A stretch of 64,000 nt of DNA from CBDAMZ01 sp965197375. GTDB taxonomy: Bacteria; Acidobacteriota; Vicinamibacteria; Vicinamibacterales; UBA8438. Position 1 is the stretch's first letter, and the number at the start of each line of letters is the position of its first letter. The notes beneath the pieces are model-generated. The model did no database searches. It was not told the origin of the DNA and was given only the letters and a program-made list of their open reading frames with translations. The position numbers were made by a program, and so were the translations under genes. Below, in pieces: positions 1 to 8,967 of the stretch. The DNA lies in contig CBDAMZ010000010.1 of the NCBI GenBank assembly GCA_965197375.1, positions 682,001 through 746,000 of the forward strand. Direction: 5' to 3'.

Positions 1-812
1 CACTGCTCCACGTTGTCCGAGCATTTCGCGACGAGCGCGTGCCCCATCCCCACGGGTCAATCGACCCGGCCCGCGATACGCGGACCATCGACGACGAGCT
101 CATCCTAACGGACCTCGCCGTCGCCGAGCGGCGGCTGGAGCGGATCGAACGCGACATGCGAAAAGGGGTCGCCAAGAACCTTGACAGCGCATTCCGTGTG
201 CTCGGCACGTGCAGGGAAGCGCTTGCGGACGCCACGCCACTTCGGGCGCTCGAGCTCGAGCCGGCAGCGACCAAGCTTCTGCGAGGATTCCAATTCTTGT
301 CCGCGAAGCCATTACTGTTAGTCATTAATGTTGATGAGGCCGATGCCGGCGCGCAAACCGCTGAGGCAGTCGATCGGGCGCCCCTGGCAGATATCCTGAC
401 CGGGGTAGCGACCCGTGCCGTCAGCGTGTGCGCCAAGCTCGAGTTGGAGATCTCGGAACTCAACACCGAGGACGCCGCCTCCTTCAGGACCGACCTGGAT
501 CTTCAGGAAACCGGCTTGGACCGCGTTATCCGGGCTGCCTACGAGCTCCTGGGCTACATCTCATTCTTTACAGCCTCCAACCAGGAATGCCGGGCCTGGT
601 CAGTACCGGCAGGCACAGTAGCCCACGTGGCCGCACGAGAAATCCACACGGACATGGCCAGGGGCTTCATCCGAGCCGAGATGGTCGACTACAATCACCT
701 TATTTCGCGCGGTTCCTTGTTAGCGTGTCGTCATCACGGCGAGGTCAGACTCGAGGGTAAAAACTATGTCGTCCGTGACGGCGACGTCATTAATTTCCGT
801 TTTGCCACCTAG
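1..812 (+). CDS. ychF: Ribosome-binding ATPase YchF, 5' end missing
   Basis: C-terminal part of YchF, an Obg-related P-loop ATPase that binds ribosomes. The frame is already open from base 3 (LLHVVRAFRDERVPHPHGSI), which matches the middle of the YchF G domain, so the gene begins off the left edge and the GTG at 39 is not its start. About 270 of the usual 360 or so residues are visible. The G4 motif reads NVDE (in LLLVINVDEAD), the ATP-type variant that distinguishes YchF from true GTPases. The end is a TGS-type domain finishing in YVVRDGDVINFRF, the standard YchF C-terminus. Walker A lies outside the window. Assignment is firm. Confidence 0.93.
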   Translation, partial: LLHVVRAFRDERVPHPHGSIDPARDTRTIDDELILTDLAVAERRLERIERDMRKGVAKNLDSAFRVLGTCREALADATPLRALELEPAATKLLRGFQFLSAKPLLLVINVDEADAGAQTAEAVDRAPLADILTGVATRAVSVCAKLELEISELNTEDAASFRTDLDLQETGLDRVIRAAYELLGYISFFTASNQECRAWSVPAGTVAHVAAREIHTDMARGFIRAEMVDYNHLISRGSLLACRHHGEVRLEGKNYVVRDGDVINFRFAT

Positions 813-992
813 TACAGTGACACCGAAACACTTTGGCAGTCGGCTGCCGATGCATCCCACCTGGCTGCATTGCTGGGCAACACGTTCGCGATTTACTCCT
901 TCGTCGCGCCGTGCGAAGGCCTGGCAGGATATCGAGCCAGCGGGACCTCGTTGCACGAGCCATTTCGGGATCACAGTACTGCCGCCAGAGCG

Positions 993-1936
993 ATGCGCGT
1001 CCTGATCACCGGCGGGGCTGGCTTCATCGGTTCGCACCTGGCTGAACGTTTGCTCGACGACGGGCACGTGGTCGTTGCTGTCGACGACCTGTCAACCGGT
1101 TCGATTAACAACATCGACCATCTGAAGAGCCACCCGCACTTTACCTACGCAATCGACACGATCGTAAACGAAGCCACACTCGCTGAGCACATTGACCGGT
1201 GCGACGTGGTTTTTCACCTCGCCGCCGCTGTTGGCGTCAGACTGATCGTCGAAGCCCCGGTCCGTACGATTGAGACTAACGTCCACGGCACCGAGGTCGT
1301 GATTGCTTCAACCTCTGAGGTCTACGGCAAACGTTCGACCGTACCTTTCCACGAAGACTCTGACCTCATCCTAGGCCCTCCACAGCGCCACCGGTGGGCC
1401 TACGCGTGCAGCAAGGCGGTCGACGAATTCCTGGGACTGGCGTACTGGAAAGAACGGCGCGTCCCGGTTGTAATTGCACGATTGTTCAATACCGTCGGGC
1501 CACGGCAGACTGGCCGCTACGGTATGGTCATCCCAAACTTCGTCCAGCAGGCGCTCGCCGGTGAGCCCATCACCGTCTTTGGTGACGGATCCCAGACCCG
1601 CAGTTTTGCAGACGTGGCCGACGTGGTGCGGGCTCTCTGTTGGCCTGGCCACCGCGCCACAGGCCGTGGGAGAAGTCTTCAACGTCGGCAACGACCAGGA
1701 GACTTCGATCAGGCGCCTGGCCGAAATGGTAAAAGACGTGACGGGGAGCCGGTCGGAGATCATTACGATCCCATACGATGAGGCCTACGAGGCAGGCTTC
1801 GAGGATATGCCACGCCGGGTCCCGGACATCAGCAAAATCCGGGCACTACTCGACTGGTCCCCCCCAAATCCAGCTCGCTGAGATCTTGACGCGCGTCGTC
1901 GAATACGAGCGCGAGCAGCAGCTCCGCGAGGCCTAG
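993..1936 (+). pseudogene. Broken NAD-dependent sugar-nucleotide epimerase/decarboxylase
   Basis: Extended short-chain dehydrogenase resembling UDP-glucuronate decarboxylase or UDP-glucose epimerase. It starts at ATG 993 with the Rossmann motif GGAGFIGSHLAE and keeps the SEVYG and YACSK segments (catalytic Tyr and Lys) and GPRQTGRYGMVIP. Three lesions are visible. First, about 12 residues seem to be missing between NVHGTEVV and IASTSEVYG near 1303. Second, a one-base insertion lies in the CTCTCT stretch at 1633-1638, after which homology continues in another frame (VGEVFNVGND). Third, an extra C in the C7 run at 1858-1865 shifts the end, which should read IQLAEILTRVVEYERE and stop at 1934-1936. 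It may be a decayed gene or a poorly assembled one. The product would be soluble and supply activated sugars for envelope glycans. Confidence 0.8.
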
Positions 1937-2053
1937 GGCTGCCTTTCATGAATACAGCGATGAAGCCAAGGGGAACTCTTGAGCCAAACTACGTCCGGTC
2001 ATCATCGTCAATCCATCCCAGCGGCCGAAGCCGGCAGGCCGGCGATCCGCTCG

Positions 2054-2677
2054 CTATCTGCCTGTCCCCACGGTAAGCCGATCGACAGATTCGTGGCCTT
2101 CGATCCACAACAGCGCGCGCTTCGCGTAGACTCCGCCTGTGAACCCGCCCACTCGTCCGTCGTGCATGATCACTCGATGACAAGGAACAATGATTGGCAC
2201 GGGGTTGCGACCAAGCGCGCGGCCAACTGCACGACTCGCGCCAGGCGCACGGACCCGGCGCGCCACGTGCGCGTAGCTACGAACTTTGCCGAACGGAATG
2301 CTTCTGGTGGCTCGCAATACCCGCGCCGTGAAATCGGTCACAGCACGCAGGTCGATCGGCACTGTGAAACGAGTCAGCCGCCCAGCGAAGTACGCCTCGA
2401 GTTCGGCCAGCACAGCCGCGAGCGCGTGGTCGTCTCGACGTACCTCGGGAGCTTTCTTGGCCAGCCGCGCGCGATACGCATCTTCACTCGGCTCATCGAG
2501 CGTCACATCACACACTCCCCGATCCGACAGCCCGGCGAATACCAGTCCGATCGGGGTCAGCAGGGAGCCGAACCGGAGCGTTAAGTCAGAACCTGTACTA
2601 CCATCGGCCTTCAGCCTTGAAACGCCGGCGCTGGCACGGTGTGAAACGGATCGTATGTTACGCTGACCGCAAGTCAT
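2054..2677 (-). CDS. ogt: Methylated-DNA--protein-cysteine methyltransferase
   Basis: Suicide DNA-repair protein that moves the alkyl group from O6-alkylguanine to its own cysteine. The active-site motif PVPIIVPCHRVI is intact (Cys near residue 166), preceded by IPFGKVRSYAHVA and the RAVGRALGRNP helix of the DNA-binding domain, and followed by GGFTGG. The C-terminal domain is full length; the N-terminal region is short, as in Ogt. The ATG at 2677 overlaps the divergent murJ start by two bases. Homology begins only around residue 33, so the true start may be further inside, perhaps a non-ATG codon. No adaptive-response partner (Ada, AlkA) is nearby. Confidence 0.88.
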   Translation of the reverse strand: MTCGQRNIRSVSHRASAGVSRLKADGSTGSDLTLRFGSLLTPIGLVFAGLSDRGVCDVTLDEPSEDAYRARLAKKAPEVRRDDHALAAVLAELEAYFAGRLTRFTVPIDLRAVTDFTARVLRATRSIPFGKVRSYAHVARRVRAPGASRAVGRALGRNPVPIIVPCHRVIMHDGRVGGFTGGVYAKRALLWIEGHESVDRLTVGTGR

Positions 2678-4313
2678 GCCCCCCCCGGAACCCACCGCAC
2701 CCGCGGTGGCTTCGCCTCAACCCAGTAGCGGGGCGCCATCCGCCCGACTTGCCACATCCGCAGGCACGATTGGCGCAGCTACGCTGACGAGCCGCCTGCT
2801 CGGCCTCGTGCGCGATCAGGCGCTAGCCTACCTATTCGGTGCCGGCAACGCCATGGACGCCTTTAACGTTGCGGTTCGGATCCCCAACCTCATGCGCGAT
2901 CTTTTCGCCGAAGGCGCGATGAGCGCCGCCTTCGTGCCAGTCTTCACCAAGCGCCTCACCCTGCACGGAAAAGTCGAGGCGTGGCGGCTTGGCAACCAGC
3001 TCCTCAACGCGTTGGCGGTCGTCACAGGAGTCGTCGTCGTGCTCGGGATCGCGTTCGCCGGCCCGCTGACGCGATTGCTAGCCGGTAGCTATGCGTCCGT
3101 CCCAGGGAAGCTCGAGCTAACGGTAACGCTCACCCGCACCCTGCTGCCGTTCCTGACACTCGTGGCTGTCGCCGCTGCCCTAATGGGCATGCTGAACTCC
3201 CTCAATCGCTTCTTCATGCCGGCGCTGTCACCCGCGATGTACAACCTCGGCATCATTCTGAGCGCCGGCGTTCTGGTCCCGGCGATGCCGTACTTTGGTC
3301 TCGATCCCATTATGGCGATTGCCATCGGCGCCCTGGCTGGCGGGATCGGACAGGTGGCGTTACAGATCCCTACGCTCTATCGCGAGGGCTATCGATATCG
3401 CCCGCGGTTGAACCCCAGAGACCCTGGTCTGCGGGAGGTCCTGCAGCTAATGGGCCCCGCCACCCTTGCCGGAGCCGCCGTGCAGATCAATCTTCTGGTC
3501 AACATGGTCCTGGCAACCGGCGAAGGCACCGGCGCCGTGTCGTGGCTGAGCTACGCCTTTCGCATTATGTATCTCCCGATTGGTCTCTTCGGCGTGTCCA
3601 TTGCCACAGCCGCGCTGCCGACCGTGTCGCGGCATGCGGCAAGGGGCGAGCTCGACGGGATTCGGGAAACGGTCTCACGCGCGATGCGGATGATGCTCAT
3701 ATTCAATGTCCCGGCCATGGTGGGGTTGATTGTGTTAGCGCAGCCGATCGTCGAACTGATCTTCGAGCGCGGCAGCTTTCTTCCATCAGACACTACAGCA
3801 ACGGCGGCGGCACTCATTTTCTATGCGCCAGGACTATTAGGCTACTCCACTGTCAGACTCGCCGTGCCATGCTTCTACGCGCTCCAGAACAGCCTCACGC
3901 CAACGCTAGTCAGCATGAGCGCGGTAGGACTCAACATCGTGCTCAACCTCATCCTAGTTAAGATCATCGGCCACCGCGGTCTCGCACTCGGGACATCAAT
4001 CGCGGCGCTCGTCAACGCGCTGACTCTCCTCTATCTCTTGCGCCGTCGACTGGGCGGACTTGACGTCGGTCGCCTGCTGCTCACCTTTCTTAAAATTTCC
4101 ATCGCCGCGATCCTGATGGGCGCCAGCGCGCTCGCTATGCACGAATGGTTGGCTAGTGCTTCGGCAAGTACCGGGACGATCGCCCGTCTGAGCCAAGTGC
4201 TCGCGAGTATCTCAGTCGGCCTGATCACGCTGGTAGTAGCGACAAGCATCCTGCGGGTCCATGAACTCGACCGCGCGCGGCAGCAGCTCTTGGCTCAGCT
4301 CAGGCGACGGTAG
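2676..4313 (+). CDS. murJ: Lipid II flippase MurJ (MviN)
   Basis: Inner-membrane flippase of the MOP superfamily that moves lipid-linked peptidoglycan precursor across the membrane. It is 545 residues with many hydrophobic segments. After a Pro/Ala-rich N-terminal tail come TLTSRLLGLVRDQALAYLFG and the hallmark AFNVAVRIPNLMRDLFAEGA, followed by MSAAFVPVFT. The length suits the 14-helix fold plus a short N-terminal extension. The ATG at 2676 is followed by a run of C bases and lies back to back with ogt. An alternative start slightly downstream cannot be excluded. It is the only peptidoglycan precursor gene here. Confidence 0.94.
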   Translation: MPPPEPTAPAVASPQPSSGAPSARLATSAGTIGAATLTSRLLGLVRDQALAYLFGAGNAMDAFNVAVRIPNLMRDLFAEGAMSAAFVPVFTKRLTLHGKVEAWRLGNQLLNALAVVTGVVVVLGIAFAGPLTRLLAGSYASVPGKLELTVTLTRTLLPFLTLVAVAAALMGMLNSLNRFFMPALSPAMYNLGIILSAGVLVPAMPYFGLDPIMAIAIGALAGGIGQVALQIPTLYREGYRYRPRLNPRDPGLREVLQLMGPATLAGAAVQINLLVNMVLATGEGTGAVSWLSYAFRIMYLPIGLFGVSIATAALPTVSRHAARGELDGIRETVSRAMRMMLIFNVPAMVGLIVLAQPIVELIFERGSFLPSDTTATAAALIFYAPGLLGYSTVRLAVPCFYALQNSLTPTLVSMSAVGLNIVLNLILVKIIGHRGLALGTSIAALVNALTLLYLLRRRLGGLDVGRLLLTFLKISIAAILMGASALAMHEWLASASASTGTIARLSQVLASISVGLITLVVATSILRVHELDRARQQLLAQLRRR

Positions 4314-4426
4314 CAGTAACGGGGTCGCCAGCACACGACGAACGGTTCGATCGAGGTCGTACTAGATCACCAACGCCACTTCTGGCTCAATTATTTTGCC
4401 GGCTATAGTACGATTGGGGGTTGCGT

Positions 4427-5209
4427 ATGCGTCACGTTTACTACGGCGGTCCTAGCGCCTACTCGTTCGGTCCAGGCTTCATGACGCCGGCGGTCAAAGC
4501 AATCATCTGGATCAACGTAGCAGTGTTCGTCTTGACCGCGCTGGCCCCTTCAGTATTCGTCTGGCTCACACTAATCTTCGGCCTCACGCCACAGCTTACG
4601 CTGACGCGACTATGGATCTGGCAGCCGCTCACCTATCTTTTCCTGCACGGTGGTGTCAGTCACATCCTGATCAACATGCTGATTCTCTGGATGTTCGGCG
4701 TGCAGCTCGAGCGGTTATGGGGCACCAGGGTTTTTGTCCGGTACTACCTAATAACCGGTGTCGGCGCTGGTCTCGTCACGATTCTGGTTTCGCTCCTGCC
4801 GTTTGGGTTTAGCGGCGTGATCTACGCAACAGTGGCTATTGGCGCATCCGGAGCCATCTACGGCCTCCTGATGGCTTTCGCGCTCTACTATCCGGACACT
4901 CCGATCTTGATGTTCTTTCTGTTCCCCGTCCCCGCAAAGTACTTCGTGATGATTCTCGGCGCGATTGCCTTCGTTTCCACGCCTCGGGGAAGCGGCGTCG
5001 CACACGTCACCCACCTGGGTGGGCTCGTGATCGGGTATCTGTATCTCAAGCAGCCACGTGGTCCCTCGGCAGGCCGGATCGGGTCCGGCCGCCTCGGCGT
5101 GATGGCCGACATTAAGTACCGCTATCTCAGGTGGAAGATAAACCGTCTCCGGAAGCGGTTCAACGTGCACTCGGGCCGTGGTGGGACCTGGAACGACCGG
5201 ATTCATTGA
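4427..5209 (+). CDS. Rhomboid-family intramembrane serine protease
   Basis: Membrane protease that cuts substrates within their transmembrane segments. Six or so hydrophobic helices are seen. The catalytic serine sits in GASGAIYG (Ser141 from this start), the partner histidine in HVTHLGG (His196), and the loop/helix-2 motif HGGVSHILINM supplies the oxyanion His and Asn. The C-terminal tail is basic and cytoplasmic. The ATG at 4427 is preferred over the TTG at 4421 because a G-rich Shine-Dalgarno-like stretch lies at 4416-4420. The stop overlaps the end of the convergent cupin gene by seven bases. Substrate unknown. Confidence 0.9.
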   Translation: MRHVYYGGPSAYSFGPGFMTPAVKAIIWINVAVFVLTALAPSVFVWLTLIFGLTPQLTLTRLWIWQPLTYLFLHGGVSHILINMLILWMFGVQLERLWGTRVFVRYYLITGVGAGLVTILVSLLPFGFSGVIYATVAIGASGAIYGLLMAFALYYPDTPILMFFLFPVPAKYFVMILGAIAFVSTPRGSGVAHVTHLGGLVIGYLYLKQPRGPSAGRIGSGRLGVMADIKYRYLRWKINRLRKRFNVHSGRGGTWNDRIH

Positions 5210-5532
5210 TCCTTCACCGGCGGACCGAACAGGCCCAAAATGAAGGTGTCCTCAATGGCCTCGGCCTGGTGCCTGGTTCCGGCCTGGATGACCAGCACTT
5301 CTCCCTCGCGGACCGTGATCGCCGCGTCACCCACGCGGCATCGCAGCGCGCCCTGCAGCACATAGGTCATTTGCTCACTTTCATGGGCATGCATCGGAAC
5401 TTGCGCGCCGCACTTGAGGTAGACCTGGACTAACATCTGACACCGCCCGGCTATGATCTTGCGCGAAATCATCTCGGTCACCTTCTCTAGATCGAGCTGA
5501 TCCCAGCGGTGGACAACGGCGTTTGACCCCAT
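5203..5532 (-). CDS. Cupin-domain protein
   Basis: Small single-domain beta-barrel protein of about 109 residues. Cupin motif 1 is visible as PMHAHESEQMTYVLQG (metal-binding His, His, Glu) and motif 2 as EGEVLVIQAGTRHQAEA. Such stand-alone cupins may be metal-dependent enzymes or small-molecule sensors; nothing here fixes the ligand. The start is placed at ATG 5532 (MGSNAVVHRW); upstream codons in the same frame show no homology. The gene runs divergently from the E1 dehydrogenase, which suggests but does not show shared control. Confidence 0.82.
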   Translation of the reverse strand: MGSNAVVHRWDQLDLEKVTEMISRKIIAGRCQMLVQVYLKCGAQVPMHAHESEQMTYVLQGALRCRVGDAAITVREGEVLVIQAGTRHQAEAIEDTFILGLFGPPVKDQ

Positions 5533-5628
5533 TGGTTCATTCGCTTTCTGTTTCGGTCGAATGACCGTAGCTGTTGAACGGACTTGACTTACGCCTTCGT
5601 TTTGGCACAATCCCACCAGAAACCCGCA

Positions 5629-5637
5629 TGATATAAT
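5629..5637 (+). promoter_or_regulatory. Extended -10 promoter for the E1 dehydrogenase gene
   Basis: The sequence TGATATAAT is a perfect extended -10 element (TG, one base, TATAAT). No good -35 box lies at normal spacing, as is usual for this promoter type. Transcription would begin near 5644, which puts the ATG at 5649 almost at the RNA end and favours the downstream ATG at 5709. Confidence 0.55.
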
Positions 5638-5708
5638 TCCCGGGTCGTATGCGCCACTCCTCGATTCCGACGGAGTACCACATCAGCTCGCCGCGAGAAT
5701 TCTGCACC

Positions 5709-7853
5709 ATGAAATCTTCAACGGTCACCAACGAGCCGGCGATCTGTAAGCAGTTGCCCGTCGGCACCCGTACCGAAGAACTTTCGCAGGCCGAGCTGCA
5801 CCACTTTTATCGGACCATGCTGCTCGCGCGCCGGCTGGACGACAAAGAGCTTCAACTCAAGAGCCAGAACCGCAGCTTCTTCCAGATCAGCGGGGCAGGG
5901 CACGAGGCGATTCAAGTGGCGGCGGGATTGGTGCTACGTCCAGGTTACGACTGGTTCTTCCCGTACTACCGTGACCGGGCCTTGTGTCTGACGCTCGGCA
6001 TTACCCCGTACGCAATGCTCCTCGCGGCGGTTGGAGCAAAGGAGGATCCCAGTTCAGGCGGCCGTCAGATGCCGACCCACTGGAGTTCGCCACGACTCCA
6101 CATTGTCTCGTCATCGAGTGCGTGCACGACCCAATGCCTCCATGCTGTTGGGGCCGCGGAGGCGGGCGAGCTCTACCAGCGCATACCCGAGCTCGAGCAC
6201 GCTGGTGCCTGTCACAACGACGAAGTAGTTCTCGTAACGCTTGGAGACGGCCAGACGAGCGGCGGCGAATTCTGGGAATCCCTGAACACAGCGTGCAATC
6301 GCCGGCTGCCGGTTGTCTACCTGATCGAAGACAACGGGTACGCGATCTCGGTACCGGTTGAAGTCCAGACACCAGGCGGTGACATCTCGCGCTTGGTCGA
6401 ATCCTTCCCCGCCGTAAAGGTCGTCCGTGTCGACGGAACCGATGGGATAGCGAGCTTCCACGCGATGGCAGAAGCGGTTGCATACGCGCGCGCGCGGTCT
6501 GGACCTGCGCTCGTGCGAGCGAAGGTGACACGACCGTATTCCCACTCGATGTCTGACGATGAACGGATGTATAAGAGTGCGGCTGAGCGTGGTGCGGAAG
6601 CCGCCCGTGACCCACTCAAGCGCTTCGCCAACTTTCTTGCTACCCGATCGCTCGCGACCGGCGAAGCGATCCAGGCGATTGCGGCCGACGTTGATCGCGA
6701 GATCAAGGATGCAGCTGAGCGGGCCATCGCAGCCCCGAAGCCCGAACGGTCAACCGCCATGCTCTACGTCTACTCTCCAGTGGTGGACCCGACCTCTGCC
6801 AGCTTCGACGCAACGCCAGCCCCGGACGGCCAACCGGGCACGATGCTGGACGCGATCAACCGTACGCTCAAGGACGAAATGGCGAAAGATCCTCGTGTCA
6901 TCGTCTTCGGCGAGGACGTAGCTGACTGCAGCCGCGCCGAAGTGCTTTCCGAAGTCAAGGGCAAAGGTGGTGTGTTCAAAGCCACGCTTGGCCTGCAGCG
7001 GACTTTTGGACGAGACCGCGTCTTCAACACGCCGTTGGCCGAAGCAAATATTATCGGACGTGCGATCGGTATGGCTATCCGCGGACTCAAGCCGGTCGTC
7101 GAGATCCAGTTTTTTGATTACATCTGGCCCGCGATGATGCAAATCCGTGACGAGCTTTCGATGTTACGTTACCGCTCCAACAACGGGTATTCGTGCCCGC
7201 TCGTGATCCGGGTACCCATCGGCGGCTACCTGCGTGGTGGGGCTCTGTACCATAGCCAGTCAGGAGAGAGCATCTTTGCGCACTGCCCCGGCCTCCGCAT
7301 CGCTTTTCCCTCAAACGCCAGCGACGCCGCTGGCTTGCTCAGGACCGCGATTCGCTGTGACGACCCGGTGTTGTTCCTCGAGCACAAGCATCTCTATCGG
7401 CAGACCTACAACAGGGGGCCTTATCCGGGCGCCGACTACACACTGCCGTACGCTCGATCCGAGGTCAGACGAAAGGGTGCCGACGTCGTGATCATCACCT
7501 GGGGCGCGCTCGTTCAGCGATCGCTGCTGGCGGCCGAGCAAGCCGGAGAGGATGGGACTGACGTGATGGTCGTCGACCTGCGCACCATCGCCCCCTACGA
7601 CTGGGAGAGCATCACGCGTGCCGTGTCGACCACCAACCGAGTGGTCGTCGCACATGAAGACCAGTTAACGTGCGGCTTCGGTGCAGAGATCGCCGCCCGG
7701 ATCGCCGATGAACTTTTCGAGCATCTCGATGCACCAGTTAGGCGTGTAGCGGCACTCGACTGCCCCGTCGCCTACAGCCCCGTGCTCGAAGAGGCAATCC
7801 TGCCGCAAGCCTCAGACATTCTACAGGCCGTCCACGATATCGCCTGCTACTGA
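5709..7853 (+). CDS. Fused alpha/beta 2-oxoacid (branched-chain) dehydrogenase E1
   Basis: Thiamine-diphosphate dependent E1 that decarboxylates branched-chain 2-oxoacids and passes the acyl group to lipoyl-E2. The alpha half (about residues 25-370) carries the ThDP/Mg motif from GDGQTSGGEFWE to IEDNGYAISV (residues 179-214). The beta half starts near residue 385 (LDAINRTLKDEMAKDP, VIVFGEDVADC) and ends with the transketolase C-terminal domain (DVMVVDLRTIAPYDWESI). In many bacteria the halves are separate genes; here they form one chain of about 714 residues. No E2 or E3 gene is adjacent. An in-frame ATG at 5649 exists, but the promoter at 5629-5637 makes 5709 likelier. Role: branched-chain amino-acid breakdown or fatty-acid primer supply. 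Confidence 0.9.
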   Translation: MKSSTVTNEPAICKQLPVGTRTEELSQAELHHFYRTMLLARRLDDKELQLKSQNRSFFQISGAGHEAIQVAAGLVLRPGYDWFFPYYRDRALCLTLGITPYAMLLAAVGAKEDPSSGGRQMPTHWSSPRLHIVSSSSACTTQCLHAVGAAEAGELYQRIPELEHAGACHNDEVVLVTLGDGQTSGGEFWESLNTACNRRLPVVYLIEDNGYAISVPVEVQTPGGDISRLVESFPAVKVVRVDGTDGIASFHAMAEAVAYARARSGPALVRAKVTRPYSHSMSDDERMYKSAAERGAEAARDPLKRFANFLATRSLATGEAIQAIAADVDREIKDAAERAIAAPKPERSTAMLYVYSPVVDPTSASFDATPAPDGQPGTMLDAINRTLKDEMAKDPRVIVFGEDVADCSRAEVLSEVKGKGGVFKATLGLQRTFGRDRVFNTPLAEANIIGRAIGMAIRGLKPVVEIQFFDYIWPAMMQIRDELSMLRYRSNNGYSCPLVIRVPIGGYLRGGALYHSQSGESIFAHCPGLRIAFPSNASDAAGLLRTAIRCDDPVLFLEHKHLYRQTYNRGPYPGADYTLPYARSEVRRKGADVVIITWGALVQRSLLAAEQAGEDGTDVMVVDLRTIAPYDWESITRAVSTTNRVVVAHEDQLTCGFGAEIAARIADELFEHLDAPVRRVAALDCPVAYSPVLEEAILPQASDILQAVHDIACY

Positions 7854-7862
7854 TCACCCACC

Positions 7863-8873
7863 GTGACACGCTGCTTGCAGCTGACGCTCGTGATTACACT
7901 GGCAGTCGCGGTGCCGGGTGTCACGGCCGACGTGGAGGTCCTGCGTTCGACCGGCGGTCTGCCACCCCACGTGGTTGGCCAGTTCCGAGAACCAGCGGCG
8001 TTTCAACAGTCTCCGAGCGGGCACTACTTCCTCTTCGACCGGCGAGCCCAGAGCATCTACCGTATCGACCGCGAGGAAACAACTCAGATCGTTGCGATCG
8101 GCCCTGAATTCAATAGAATCCTCGGCGCCAACTCGTTCGATCTCGGGCCCAAACAGCGCTTCGTCGTGGCTGACGCGCCGCGCGGGCGCGAGCGGGTGCA
8201 GATATTCGATTTCGACGGCCAACGCATCGGGGGATTCACGTTGCCGGGACGGGCGGTACCCCGCATCATTCTCGGCGACACGGTCCTGAACGGCGTCGGT
8301 TCGTTACAGTTCACGGGCCGGACGATCCTGATGAATCAACCAGAACTCTTGGGTCTCATCACGAAGTTCAGCCTCAACGGCCAGCCGTTCCACACGTTCG
8401 GAGCCTTCAGACGGACTGGCCACGAAGAGGACCGCGACGTACACCTGGCGCTCAACAGTGGGTTACCACTGGTCGATCCTCGCGGCGGATTTTATTTCGT
8501 CTTCCATGCCGGCGTGCCGGTGTTTCGGAAGTACAACGAAGGCGGCTCGCTTATGTTCGAGCGGCACGTGGAAGGTCCAGAGCTCGATCCAGTGATCGCC
8601 GATCTTCCGACGACCTGGCCACGCCGAGCCGACGAAAGCGGTCATGTGCTCCCAATTATCCCACCCACTGTGCGGACCGCAACCGTCGATCCGGATGGCA
8701 ACTTGTGGATCGCGCTTTCGATCCCCTATCTCTACGTCTACAACCCACACGGGGAAAAAATTCGGACCGTCCAACTTCAGGGTGCCGGCACGATCCGCCC
8801 CTTAAGCCTCTTCTTTGCTGACCGTACAAGACTGCTCGTCACACCCGGCTGCTACGAGTTCACGGTCTGGTAG
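7863..8873 (+). CDS. Exported beta-propeller-like protein of unknown function
   Basis: Protein of 336 residues starting at GTG 7863 with an N-terminal signal peptide (hydrophobic LQLTLVITLAVAVPGVTA, likely cleavage after TADV-type Ala). The body has repeated segments of the NHL/6-bladed propeller kind, for example GHYFLFDRRAQSIYRID, RVQIFDFDGQRIGGF and DGNLWIALSIPYLYVYNPHG. No catalytic motif was recognised. It follows the E1 gene by only nine bases and may be co-transcribed with it, but no functional link is evident. Likely periplasmic, perhaps a binding or scaffold protein. Confidence 0.7.
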   Translation: MTRCLQLTLVITLAVAVPGVTADVEVLRSTGGLPPHVVGQFREPAAFQQSPSGHYFLFDRRAQSIYRIDREETTQIVAIGPEFNRILGANSFDLGPKQRFVVADAPRGRERVQIFDFDGQRIGGFTLPGRAVPRIILGDTVLNGVGSLQFTGRTILMNQPELLGLITKFSLNGQPFHTFGAFRRTGHEEDRDVHLALNSGLPLVDPRGGFYFVFHAGVPVFRKYNEGGSLMFERHVEGPELDPVIADLPTTWPRRADESGHVLPIIPPTVRTATVDPDGNLWIALSIPYLYVYNPHGEKIRTVQLQGAGTIRPLSLFFADRTRLLVTPGCYEFTVW

Positions 8874-8967
8874 CGTGCCGGGGGCATCAAGACCGGTTCA
8901 TTGGAGTGCGACTAGAACTTAACGGGGGGTCTGGCGGCGGCTCCCATGTGCACAAGTCCGGCTGGTA

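Noticed and set aside
1979..2584. Open frame of 201 codons on the plus strand
   Set aside because: It lies antisense to the clear ogt gene and its translation has no recognisable motif.
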